From: an uncultured Collinsella sp.
Lineage (GTDB): Bacteria; Actinomycetota; Coriobacteriia; Coriobacteriales; Coriobacteriaceae
Assembly: GCA_900756765.1 (NCBI GenBank)
Contig: CAAELE010000029.1
Location: 65,985 to 129,984 of the forward strand
Reading direction: 5' to 3'
DNA: 64,000 bases
The notes below the pieces were generated by a model. That model did not search any database. It was not told the origin of the DNA and saw only the letters and a program-made list of their open reading frames with translations. The position numbers were made by a program, and so were the translations under genes. This document shows positions 41,711 through 51,936 of this stretch, piece by piece. Position 1 is the first letter of the stretch, and the number at the start of each line of letters is the position of its first letter.

Positions 41711-44076
41711 TAGCGCTCGCCTCCTTCCATGACGGCTGCAATTTCTTCTTGGGTAAGCCCCAGCTCCTCGGCGGAAAGCTGCGACTGTGCGATCTCCAGG
41801 TACGCTGGGCAGCTGCGCAGCAGCTCCTCGTGCGTGCCGGTGCCCACTACGTGGCCGTCGTCGAGCACGATGATCTGGTCGGCGTGCATGATGGTCGCGA
41901 TGCGCTGGGCCACGACCACGAGCGCGGCGTCGGTAACGTTTTTGGCGAGCTCCTCGCGCAGACGCGCGTCGGTCTTGTAGTCGAGGGCGCTAAACGAGTC
42001 ATCGAACACCACGACCTCGGGCTTCTTGGCCAACGCGCGGGCGATGGCCAGACGCTGGCGCTGACCACCCGAAACATTGGAGCCGCCCTGGCTGATGGGG
42101 GAGTCGTAGCCGCCCTCACGCTCGGCGATAAAGTCCTCGGCCTGGGCGATGCGTGCCGCCCGGTGCATGTCATCATCGCTCACCATGTCGCCGGCAAACT
42201 TGAGGTTGCTCTCGACGGTGCCCGAGAACAGGCGACCCTGCTGCGGGATGTAACCAATGCGGCGGCGAAGCTCGGAAAGGGTCATGTCGCGCACGTCGAT
42301 GCCGTCGAGCGAAATGCTGCCGCCCGTGACGTCGTATAAGCGCGGAATCAGTTGCACGAGCGTAGATTTGCCCGAGCCCGTGGAGCCAATGATGCCGAGC
42401 ATCTGACCGGCATGCGTGGTGAAGTTCACACCGCTGATGACATCGGCGCGGGCATCTGGATACTGGAAGCTCACGTCGCGGAAGGTGAGCTCACCGCGTG
42501 GCGCGCTGGTCGCAGGCAGTTTGGGCGAGGCGGGGTCGTTGATGCTGGTGGGGCAGGTGATGACCTCTTCCACGCGCTCGGCCGCGACCTCGGCACGGGG
42601 CAGGATGACCGAAACCATGGTGAGGATCATAAACGCCATGACGATCTGCATGGTGTAGGAGATAAACGCCATCATGTTGCCGACCTGCATCACGCCGTCG
42701 GACACGCCCTGCGCGCCAAACCAGACGATAAGCACGGTGATGCAGTTCATGACGAGCATCATGAGCGGCATCATAAAGCTCATGGCGCGGTTGGTGTAGA
42801 GCTGCGTGGTCATCAGGTCGAGCGAAGCCTTGTCAAAGCGCTCGAGCTCATGTTCCTCGCGGTTGAACGAGCGGATGGGCATAAGGCCGTCGAGCAGCTC
42901 GCGGGCGGTAAGGTTCACACGGTCCACAAAGCTCTGCATCTTTTTGAACTTGGGCATGGTGAGGCCCATAAGCACGCCGACGACGGCCGAGACCGCGATG
43001 ATGGCCACGGCGATGGTCCACTCCAGGCCGGTGTGGTTGGCCAGGACGCGCATGACGGCGACGATGCCCATGACGGGGGCCATCAGGCACATGCGGATAA
43101 ACAGGGTTGCCGCCATCTGGATCTGCTGAATGTCGTTGGTGCAGCGGGTGATGAGCGAGGCCTGGCTAAACTTGCCCACCTCGGCCGGCGAGAAGTGCAT
43201 AACCTTGTTGAAGGTCTCGCGGCGCAGGTCGCGTGCGATGGAACAGGCGGTGCGCGACGCCACGGCACCGGTCAGGATGGTGGCGACGAGCGACACAAGG
43301 CACAGACCAAACATCGTGGTCGCCATGCGGCCCAGGTAGGCGTTCTGCACGTCGGCGGGGTCGATGCCTTGCGCCTTGTACTCGTCTTGCACATAGCTCA
43401 CGGCGCGTTGGGTCACGATGGAGCCCGACATGGAGCCCATTTTGTCCGCCATATCGTTGGCGCCCTCGACGAGCTTGCCCTGGTCGATTAGGCCGCCTTC
43501 AACGCCTAGACGCAGGCTCTTCATGGTGATCTTGCCACCGTCGGCATCAATCTGCTTTTGCATGTTCTGCGCCGCTGCGGCCTTCTGCTGCATCTCGGCG
43601 AGCTGCTCGGGCGTCATCGCCGCCATCTGCTCGGGGGTGGGCATGGCCTGGGCGGTGCTGTTGTCTTGTTCGTTGGACGTGCCCATCATGTCGCCCATGG
43701 AGCCAGCGTCGATGCCCTGGTTGAGCGAAAGGACGACGGTCTCGGGCAGGCTCATAATGTCAGCAATCTTGCCGCCATCGGTGCGCTCTTCCTCGGTGCC
43801 CTTGTACGTCCGAATGCCGTTGTTGTCTGCCTTGCTAAACACGGCCTCTACCGCTTTGGCATCCTTGGCGCTCATAAAGAGCTTGAGGTCATCGAGCGAT
43901 TCGGCGCGAATGGTGTCGGGTACGGGCGAGGCGATGCCGCCTTGCTGCACGCCCACATCGACGATGTCACTCATATACGTAGGTAGCGCTAGGTCGGCAT
44001 TGCAGCTGATTACGATAAGTACGATAGCCGTGAGTAGCGCCAGGATATGCTTTTTAAAGAGCTTGAGAATCCTCAC
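41710..44076 (-). CDS. ABC exporter half-transporter with a degenerate ATP site and large extracellular insert
   Basis: 788 residues, about 200 more than its partner. Helix 1 (residues 8-30) is followed by a hydrophilic insert to about residue 245 containing PTPEQMAAMTPEQLAEMQQ, then the remaining helices and the nucleotide-binding domain. Walker A is GSTGSGKST and the signature NVSGGQRQRLAIARA. Walker B reads VVVFDDSFSALD (Asp where the catalytic Glu should be), and the switch residue is Gln in VVAQRIAT. These mark the non-catalytic half of a heterodimer. It is second in the marR operon; the marR stop overlaps its start by four bases. Confidence 0.92.
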   Translation of the reverse strand: MRILKLFKKHILALLTAIVLIVISCNADLALPTYMSDIVDVGVQQGGIASPVPDTIRAESLDDLKLFMSAKDAKAVEAVFSKADNNGIRTYKGTEEERTDGGKIADIMSLPETVVLSLNQGIDAGSMGDMMGTSNEQDNSTAQAMPTPEQMAAMTPEQLAEMQQKAAAAQNMQKQIDADGGKITMKSLRLGVEGGLIDQGKLVEGANDMADKMGSMSGSIVTQRAVSYVQDEYKAQGIDPADVQNAYLGRMATTMFGLCLVSLVATILTGAVASRTACSIARDLRRETFNKVMHFSPAEVGKFSQASLITRCTNDIQQIQMAATLFIRMCLMAPVMGIVAVMRVLANHTGLEWTIAVAIIAVSAVVGVLMGLTMPKFKKMQSFVDRVNLTARELLDGLMPIRSFNREEHELERFDKASLDLMTTQLYTNRAMSFMMPLMMLVMNCITVLIVWFGAQGVSDGVMQVGNMMAFISYTMQIVMAFMILTMVSVILPRAEVAAERVEEVITCPTSINDPASPKLPATSAPRGELTFRDVSFQYPDARADVISGVNFTTHAGQMLGIIGSTGSGKSTLVQLIPRLYDVTGGSISLDGIDVRDMTLSELRRRIGYIPQQGRLFSGTVESNLKFAGDMVSDDDMHRAARIAQAEDFIAEREGGYDSPISQGGSNVSGGQRQRLAIARALAKKPEVVVFDDSFSALDYKTDARLREELAKNVTDAALVVVAQRIATIMHADQIIVLDDGHVVGTGTHEELLRSCPAYLEIAQSQLSAEELGLTQEEIAAVMEGGER

Positions 44077-44522
44077 TCGGCATCTCTCCTTTCTTGATTG
44101 CGATCGATAATTTCGTTGGCACGCCTTAGGAGGCGCACCATCTCTTGGGTATCTGTTTCGCCGAGCTGCTCGAGGAAGGCCGCGGTGCGTTTCTCGAATT
44201 CCCGACGTTTGATTTCGAGATCTTGTCGGCCTTTGTCGGTCACCGTGACGTGTACGCGACGACGGTCGGTCTTTGAGTGCTCGCGCTCGACCCAGCCCTT
44301 GGTTTCGAGGGCGCGCAGGATGTTGGCGATGCGGGCGCTCGAGACCCAGGCGCGATCAGCGAGTTCGCTCGGCGTGAGCGAACCGCCAGCGAGCATGAGA
44401 GCGCGCATGACAGCCATCTCGCCGCCGAGAGCTTTGTCCGCAAAGCGCGAAATGCGCTGATGCATGCTGCCAAACTCAGTTAAGAGCTGACGCCCAAGCT
44501 CATGGAAATCGGTATCTTCCAC
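44073..44522 (-). CDS. MarR-family regulator of the ABC exporter
   Basis: 149 residues, winged helix with LTPSELADRAWVSSARIANILRALETKGWVERE (about residues 50-82) and the DRRRVHVTVTDKG wing. As the first gene of an overlapping three-gene unit it most probably represses itself and the two exporter genes until a drug or other ligand binds. The binding site is expected just upstream at 44523-44560 but no clear palindrome was picked out beyond TAGAAACTATTTTCGGTG near 44538. Confidence 0.9.
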   Translation of the reverse strand: MEDTDFHELGRQLLTEFGSMHQRISRFADKALGGEMAVMRALMLAGGSLTPSELADRAWVSSARIANILRALETKGWVEREHSKTDRRRVHVTVTDKGRQDLEIKRREFEKRTAAFLEQLGETDTQEMVRLLRRANEIIDRNQERRDAE

Positions 44523-45072
44523 CGAAAACCCCTAACACTAGAAACTATTTTCGGTGAAAGATGATACCCCTGCACGCGCGCCCTATACGGTAGATTTTGA
44601 GACATGCCTAGAAAACTACCTTTAGGCGACCTCCGTACACCGTCGGTGCCAGTAAAGTTTGGGGCAGATCGTTAGGCATGTCCTAAAGCCTACTCAGAGG
44701 CACTTTACCCTGCTAAAGCTGGCATAACAGCTAGAGTGAACGTCGTACAAAGGCAAGGAAAAATACCAAACAAATCGGTGAACGGTAGTTGTTCGCGCTC
44801 GCATTTCCTGCGGATTTGTTAAAAACGCCCTAATGGTATAAAAAAAGAAACATATAACAGCACTGATGAAGGGGGTAGCTATGTTATCCTTCTCAAACGG
44901 GTGAAATCTTGGGTTTTGGGTTGCAGTTCCAAGGTGGACAAACGTTTTTCCCTGTACCAACGTGTGGTGAAGAACGGAAGAAGCCGGTAGTGCAAGCCGA
45001 TAATTCAAGAATTCAATAAGCAGCGGTGTGAGAGAGCGCCGCATTACACGTAACTAGGAGCGTGGTTACACA
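44523..45072 (+). promoter_or_regulatory. Long control region before the pyruvate formate-lyase gene
   Basis: This is a 550-base gap. It holds an inverted repeat GACATGCCTA / TAGGCATGTC (44601-44610 and 44673-44682) and CGGTGAACGGT at 44776-44786 followed by AGTTGTTC, almost the same as the lacA upstream sequence (GTGAACGGTATTTGTTC). A possible promoter is TTTGTT-16-TATAAA near 44815-44842. The ribosome binding site AGGAG at 45056 lies in a loop between GTAAC and GTTAC. A long leader transcript is likely. Confidence 0.45.
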
Positions 45073-47124
<2,052 letters not shown>

Positions 47125-47126
47125 CT

Positions 47127-47186
47127 ATTGTTAGTGCTATACTAACAATAACGATTACTGATTAGCGCGCCGGTTTCGGCCGGCGC
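47127..47186 (+). promoter_or_regulatory. Two hairpins between the PFL core and its radical-domain gene
   Basis: ATTGTTAGT-GCTAT-ACTAACAAT (47127-47149, perfect 9-base stem), then GCGCCGG / CCGGCGC (47167-47186). Neither has a T tail, so they may set mRNA processing or stability, and with it the ratio of the two polypeptides. Confidence 0.55.
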
Positions 47187-47209
47187 CTATCGATCGAAGG
47201 AGACACATT

Positions 47210-47461
47210 ATGAAGGTTTCTGAAGTTTCCGAGACTCAGGCCGATAACCTGGTCCACATGCTCGACGCTTACGCCGAGAAGGGTGGCCATCACCTGAACA
47301 TCAACGTCTTCAACCGTGAGACGTTGCTCGATGCTCAGGCTCACCCCGAGAAGTACCCGCAGCTGACCATCCGCGTTTCCGGCTATGCCGTGAACTTCCA
47401 CACGCTCACCAAGGAGCAGCAGGACGAGGTCATTTCGCGTACCTTCCACGACAAGTTCTAA
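47210..47461 (+). CDS. grcA: Stand-alone glycyl-radical domain of pyruvate formate-lyase (GrcA/YfiD-like)
   Basis: 83 residues, homologous to the end of PflB. GGHHLNINVFNRETLLDAQ, PEKYPQLTIRVSGYAVNF and the LTKEQQDEVISRTF tail are all typical. The radical-bearing glycine is Gly58 in RVSGYAV, 25 residues from the end as in E. coli PflB. In E. coli such a protein (YfiD/GrcA) only repairs oxygen-cut PflB. Here the neighbouring PflB lacks this domain, so the small protein should be an obligatory subunit. It has its own ribosome binding site (CGAAGGAG) and a new N-terminus (MKVSEVSETQ). Confidence 0.93.
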   Translation: MKVSEVSETQADNLVHMLDAYAEKGGHHLNINVFNRETLLDAQAHPEKYPQLTIRVSGYAVNFHTLTKEQQDEVISRTFHDKF

Positions 47462-47483
47462 AGGGGTTTAACTCCCGCAGGAT

Positions 47484-47612
47484 CGCCGGGCCGCTTTGGG
47501 TTACTTTCCAAAACGTCCTCGGACACGCAAAGGGCTCCGCTGCGCGTTCGCGCGGCGGAGCCCTTTGCGTCCTGCGGAAATGTTTTGGAAAGTAACCCAA
47601 AGCGGCCCGGCG
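47484..47612. repeat. Long intergenic hairpin, family A (copy 2), probable grcA terminator region
   Basis: The outer arms begin CGCCGGGCCGCTTTGG and pair over about 30 bases. An internal asymmetric loop has CGTCCTCGGACA on the left and CCTGCGGAAA on the right. The inner stem is CGCAAAGGGCTCCGC...GCGGAGCCCTTTGCG. The plan and loop boxes are the same as at 14171. The rest of the 47462-47761 gap carries the next operator. Confidence 0.75.
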
Positions 47613-47726
47613 GGGGTCCTGTGTAGTCACCCTTTAGGCGGAACTCTCCTAATTATTTGGATGAGTCGTTTACTTACTTGTGCTGTTACCGTCTTCCCGC
47701 TGTTGTTGGGGTATGCTTTGTTCGTA

Positions 47727-47741
47727 TGTAAACGTTTGACA
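47727..47741. promoter_or_regulatory. LacI-type operator TGTAAACGTTTGACA before its regulator gene
   Basis: A palindrome around AAACGTTT, matching the sites at 48875 and 48892. It lies 21 bases before the regulator's start, so autoregulation is likely. Confidence 0.7.
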
Positions 47742-47761
47742 TGTTGATGGGGGAGGGTGCT

Positions 47762-48772
47762 ATGGCTCGCGAGGGCGCTCGTTCTAAGGATTCTGCTAAG
47801 CCTGGCATCAAGGAAGTTGCAGCGGTGGCGGGGGTTTCGCCTACTACGGTATCTCGCGTGCTTAATAATCGCGGCTATATTAGCCAAGAGACCCGCGATA
47901 AGGTCCATGCCGCGATGGAGCGCATCAACTATACGCCCAACGATATCGCCCGTGCCATGCTCAACGGTCGCCTGAATCTTATCGGTATGATCGTTCCCTT
48001 TGTGAGCAGCCCGTTCCATGCTCAGGTTGTGCAGGCGGTCGAGCGCACGTTAGCGGAAAACGGGTTTAAGATGTTGCTGTGCAACAGCGCCAATCGACCC
48101 GATCTTGAGCGTTCCTATATTGACATGCTCCGCCGCAATATGGTCGACGGCGTCATCGTCAACTCCCTCAATATCGGTGCCGAGGCATATGCCGAGATGG
48201 GCTTGAGCCTGGTTGGCATCGACTGCGATCTTGGCGAGGGCTCTGTCCAGATTGCAAGTGACAGCTATGGTATTGGCGAGCTCGCCACGCGACGTCTGAT
48301 TGATGACGGCTGCAGGCGTATCCTGTGCCTGCGCAGCAATAGCCGCATGCGCATGCCTGCCAATAAGCGTACCGATGCCTACCTCGATGTTGTTGAGCAG
48401 GCCGGTTTGTCCGCGCTTGTCCGTGAGGTTGAGTTCGTTAAGCCCGACGACGAAAAGGGCGCGGTCGTTGCGAAGATCCTCGATGAGAACCCCGATATTG
48501 ACGGCATCTTTGCGGGAGACGATACGATGGCGGCCATCTGTCTCAACGTGATGAAGCAGCGCGGCTTGAGCGCTCCGGACGATATTAAGGTCGTGGGCGC
48601 GGATGGTGCCCGCCGAACTATGACGTTTATGCCTGACTTAACAACCGTACGTCAAGATATCGATCGCATCGGAGAGCTCGCGGCGCAATCCATCATCGCT
48701 CTTATTAACGGCGATAATCCCGAATCGAATATCAAGCTCCCCGTTGAACTCATTGAGGGCAAAACCGCGTAG
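47762..48772 (+). CDS. LacI-family regulator of the fructoside operon
   Basis: 336 residues. The helix-turn-helix is IKEVAAVAGVSPTTVSRVLNN (about 16-36), with a hinge (YTPNDIARAMLNGR) and a sugar-binding domain. The ATG at 47762 follows a GGGGGAGGG site. It lies just upstream of a GH32-PTS-GH32 operon on the same strand with matching operators on both sides, as for ScrR/FruR-like repressors of sucrose or fructan use. Effector unproven. Confidence 0.9.
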   Translation: MAREGARSKDSAKPGIKEVAAVAGVSPTTVSRVLNNRGYISQETRDKVHAAMERINYTPNDIARAMLNGRLNLIGMIVPFVSSPFHAQVVQAVERTLAENGFKMLLCNSANRPDLERSYIDMLRRNMVDGVIVNSLNIGAEAYAEMGLSLVGIDCDLGEGSVQIASDSYGIGELATRRLIDDGCRRILCLRSNSRMRMPANKRTDAYLDVVEQAGLSALVREVEFVKPDDEKGAVVAKILDENPDIDGIFAGDDTMAAICLNVMKQRGLSAPDDIKVVGADGARRTMTFMPDLTTVRQDIDRIGELAAQSIIALINGDNPESNIKLPVELIEGKTA

Positions 48773-48813
48773 TTCATCCCGTGCCAAAAGAATTCCTCAA
48801 ACGCCTCTGATGA

Positions 48814-48908
48814 CCGTTCACCGGCATATGTCAACCGTTTGCCGACGACTGGAACTGCGAAAAGACGTATTAGTGTGAAAACGTTTGACATATGAAAACG
48901 ATTGACAT
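48814..48908 (+). promoter_or_regulatory. Operators and promoter of the fructoside operon
   Basis: GTGAAAACGTTTGACA (48875-48890) and ATGAAAACGATTGACAT (48892-48908) repeat the operator at 47727, 17 bases apart; a half-site TGTCAACCGTTTGCC lies near 48830. TTGACA at 48885-48890 with TATCTT at 48908-48913 (17-base spacing) is a plausible promoter overlapped by both operators. CCGTTCACCG at 48814-48823 is a variant of the recurrent CCGTGAACGG site. Confidence 0.65.
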
Positions 48909-48955
48909 ATCTTGCCATTGTACCGAGTTAGTATGTCGTGGAAAGGAAGTCTCAG

Positions 48956-50338
48956 ATGCACAAGGTGTATTACCAGCCTGAGGGAATTTGGGTAGGCGAC
49001 ATCATGCCGTACGGCGAGGACGGCACGTTCTATCTCTATCATCAGCGTGACACGCGTAACCCCGAACCTTTCGGAGAGCCGTTTGGCTGGGCACTCGCTA
49101 CGACCAAGGATTTCGTCAACTACAAGGACTTTGGCGAGAGCCTTGAGCGCGGCGGCGACGAGGAAGTCGACCAGTACATTTATGCCGGCACGGTGTTTAA
49201 GGTGGGCGACAAGTACCATGCGCTCTACACTGGTTGCAATCGCGATAAGGTCCGCGCACGTTTGATGAAGCAGGTTCTTCTTCACGCAACGAGCGACGAC
49301 GCCGTCAAGTGGGAGAAGAACATCGCCGAGACGCTGCTTCCGCCCCAAGAGGGTTACGATGACCGCAACTGGCGCGATCCCTTTGTGCTTTGGGATGAGG
49401 AGAACGAAGAGTACATGCTCATCCTCGGCACGCGTGTGGGCGAGGACAAGCGTCTGATGACCGGCCGCCTGGTCAAGTTCACCTCCAAGGATCTGACCAA
49501 CTGGGAGTTCCAGGGCGACTGGTGGAACCCGGGCCTGTACACCATGTTTGAGATGCCTGATCTCTTTAAGATGGGCGACTGGTGGTACCTCGTCTTTTCC
49601 GAGTACAGCGACGGCAACAAGACCCGTTACCGCATGTCCAAGTCCATCAACGGTCCTTGGATTACCCCCGCTGACGACTCCTTCGACGGCCGCGCGTACT
49701 ACGCCGCTCGCACCGCATTCGATGGCGAGCGTCGCGTTCTCTTTGGTTGGGTTCCTACGCGTGACGAGGGCGGCGACCCCAGCTCTTACCTATGGGGTGG
49801 CACCTTTATGCCCCTCGAGATCGTTCAGCGTGCCGACGGAACGCTCGGCACCAAGCTCCCCGACAGCATGCTTGGCGCCTTCGGCGAGGCTAAGGCAGTC
49901 GAGACCTTTGAGCTTTCCTGCGAGTCGGGCAAGGTCGAGCAGGTGCTCGCCGCGGATGCCGGCTCCACCTACTTGCTCGATGCCGACATTGAGCTCGGCG
50001 GTAACGCTGCCGGCTTCTCGGTCAAGTTCGCCGAGGACGCTGAGACCGGTCTTGCCTATGAGTTCCGCGCCAACCTGCGCGAGGGCAAGCTCGAGTTCAC
50101 GCCGGCTCCCCAGTACCCGTGGTTCCAGGTCAACAACATGGGCCTCGAGCGTCCGTTGTTCTTTAAGGGCGAGGGCACTCACCATGTGCGTCTGGTCGTC
50201 GACGATGACATTGCGACCATCTTTGTCGATGATGTTGCGCTCAACGCTCGCTTCTGCAACAAGCAGGGCCAGGGTGTGGCGCTGACGGTCACCGACGGTG
50301 CGCTCAAGTGCGCAAACGCAACGATCGCGTCTCTGTAG
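48956..50338 (+). CDS. Atypical glycoside hydrolase family 32 enzyme
   Basis: 460 residues, five-bladed propeller followed by a beta-sandwich of about 150 residues. The usual WMNDPNG nucleophile motif is replaced by GIWVGDIMPYGEDGTFYLYH, where the aspartate of VGD is the probable nucleophile. NWRDPFV supplies the RDP motif and FEMPDLF the acid/base Glu (normally ECP). It belongs to the divergent GH32 branch, so the substrate may be an unusual fructoside rather than sucrose. The ATG at 48956 follows a GGAAAGGAAG site. It is first in the operon before the PTS IIBC gene. Confidence 0.85.
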   Translation: MHKVYYQPEGIWVGDIMPYGEDGTFYLYHQRDTRNPEPFGEPFGWALATTKDFVNYKDFGESLERGGDEEVDQYIYAGTVFKVGDKYHALYTGCNRDKVRARLMKQVLLHATSDDAVKWEKNIAETLLPPQEGYDDRNWRDPFVLWDEENEEYMLILGTRVGEDKRLMTGRLVKFTSKDLTNWEFQGDWWNPGLYTMFEMPDLFKMGDWWYLVFSEYSDGNKTRYRMSKSINGPWITPADDSFDGRAYYAARTAFDGERRVLFGWVPTRDEGGDPSSYLWGGTFMPLEIVQRADGTLGTKLPDSMLGAFGEAKAVETFELSCESGKVEQVLAADAGSTYLLDADIELGGNAAGFSVKFAEDAETGLAYEFRANLREGKLEFTPAPQYPWFQVNNMGLERPLFFKGEGTHHVRLVVDDDIATIFVDDVALNARFCNKQGQGVALTVTDGALKCANATIASL

Positions 50339-50383
50339 CGGCAACGAACCGTTTTATGATTTAGAAAAGGAATGGAGAGGAAC

Positions 50384-51835
50384 ATGGACTACAAGGCAGT
50401 GTCCCAGCAAGTCGTCGACAACGTCGGCGGACTGGAGAACATCGAGGGCGCCACGCATTGCGTGACCCGTCTGCGTCTGGTGCTCAAGGATACGAGCAAA
50501 TACAACAAGGCCGAGCTCGAGAACATCGATGGCGTCAAGGGCGTGCTGTACAACAGCGGCCAGCTCATGATCATCTTCGGTACCGGTACCGTCAACAAGG
50601 TTTACGATGAGTTTATGGCTCTGACGGGCGTTAAGGAGATCAGTGCTTCCGAGGTCAAGGGCGCCGAGGCGGACAAGAAGGGCAAGTTCTTCTCGGTCCT
50701 CAAGGTATTCTCGGACATCTTTATCCCCATCATTCCCGCCTTCGTCGGCGCTGCAATCATCATCGGCCTTAAGTCGCTGATCGTTGCCAACGGCCTCTTT
50801 GGCATGGAAGGCAGCCTCGCCGATCACAGCGAGTTCCTCAAGAACCTCGCAAGCTTCTTTGCCATTATCGCCACCACGTTCGACTACCTGCCTGTCCTGG
50901 TTATGTACAGCGCGGTCAAGCGTTTTGGCGGTAACCCGATCCTGGGCATCCTCGTCGGTATCGTCATGGTTCACCCGAGCCTTATGAACCGCAACACGTT
51001 CGTTATGGACCCGACGGGTGCTGAGTACTGGAACTTCGGTCCGCTATCCATTCCCATGGTTGCTTTCCAGGGCGGTGTGTTCCCCGCAATCCTGACTGCC
51101 TGGTTTATGGCCAAGGTCGAGAAGATTGCCCAGAAGTACATCCCCGAGGTCGTTTCGTTCGTCTTTGTCCCGACCGTTACCCTGATTCTTGCTAACGTTG
51201 CCCTGTTCACCGTGTTCGGCCCGCTCGGCAACCTGATCGGTGACGTCCTCGCCGGCGTAATCGATATCCTGTACAACAGGATGGGCGTCTTTGGTGCCTT
51301 TGTCTTCGCCGCGTTCCTGCAGCCGCTCGTCGTTACCGGTACGCATCAGTTCATCCAGGGTATCGAGGCAAACCTTGTTGCCACGACTGGCTTCAACTAC
51401 ATCCAGGCCATCTGGTCGGTTTCCATCATCGCCCAGGGCGGCGGCGCCATCGGTATGTACCTCATTCACAAGAAGCACTCCAAAGAGCGCAACATCTGCA
51501 TGTCGTCCTTTATCCCGACGCTGGTCGGAATCTCCGAGCCCGCTATCTTTGCTGCAAACATGCGCTATTCGATCATTCCGTTCATCTGCGCATGCATCGG
51601 TGCAGGCTGCGGCGGTGCCTTCGTCAAGCTCTTTGAGGTGCGCGCTATCGGTCAGGGTCTGACCGGCGTGCTTGGCCTGCTCATCGTCACGCCCGAGACC
51701 CTCGTGTGGTATGTGGCTGGCAATCTCATCGCCTTTATCGTGCCGATCGTCTTGATCTTTGCCTACAACAAGGCAAAGGGCGTGCCGACCACCGATGAAG
51801 AGGGCGCTGGCGCAGGCTTCGACGTTAGCTTCTAG
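50384..51835 (+). CDS. PTS IIBC component, sucrose/beta-glucoside family
   Basis: 483 residues. The N-terminal IIB domain (1-90) carries the phosphorylated cysteine in ATHCVTRLRLVL (about residue 25), and the IIC membrane domain (about 105-480) shows ten or so helices. No IIA domain is fused, so a Glc-type IIA must act in trans. Flanking GH32 genes indicate a fructose-containing sugar, taken up and phosphorylated at the membrane. The start follows a GGAGAGG site. Confidence 0.9.
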   Translation: MDYKAVSQQVVDNVGGLENIEGATHCVTRLRLVLKDTSKYNKAELENIDGVKGVLYNSGQLMIIFGTGTVNKVYDEFMALTGVKEISASEVKGAEADKKGKFFSVLKVFSDIFIPIIPAFVGAAIIIGLKSLIVANGLFGMEGSLADHSEFLKNLASFFAIIATTFDYLPVLVMYSAVKRFGGNPILGILVGIVMVHPSLMNRNTFVMDPTGAEYWNFGPLSIPMVAFQGGVFPAILTAWFMAKVEKIAQKYIPEVVSFVFVPTVTLILANVALFTVFGPLGNLIGDVLAGVIDILYNRMGVFGAFVFAAFLQPLVVTGTHQFIQGIEANLVATTGFNYIQAIWSVSIIAQGGGAIGMYLIHKKHSKERNICMSSFIPTLVGISEPAIFAANMRYSIIPFICACIGAGCGGAFVKLFEVRAIGQGLTGVLGLLIVTPETLVWYVAGNLIAFIVPIVLIFAYNKAKGVPTTDEEGAGAGFDVSF

Positions 51836-51876
51836 TTGAGCCGTTCAGTGTAATCTGAGGATAAGTCCATTTGAAG

Positions 51877-51914
51877 AAGGGCGTTCGACTCGTGTGAGTC
51901 GAGCGTCCTTCCCC
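51877..51914 (+). terminator. Hairpin between PTS and second GH32 gene
   Basis: Stem AAGGGCGTTCGACTC / GAGTCGAGCGTCCTT with a GTGT loop and only a short T stretch; it may reduce read-through into the second GH32 gene. Confidence 0.6.
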
Positions 51915-51936
51915 ATAGACGAGAAAGTCAACGGCG

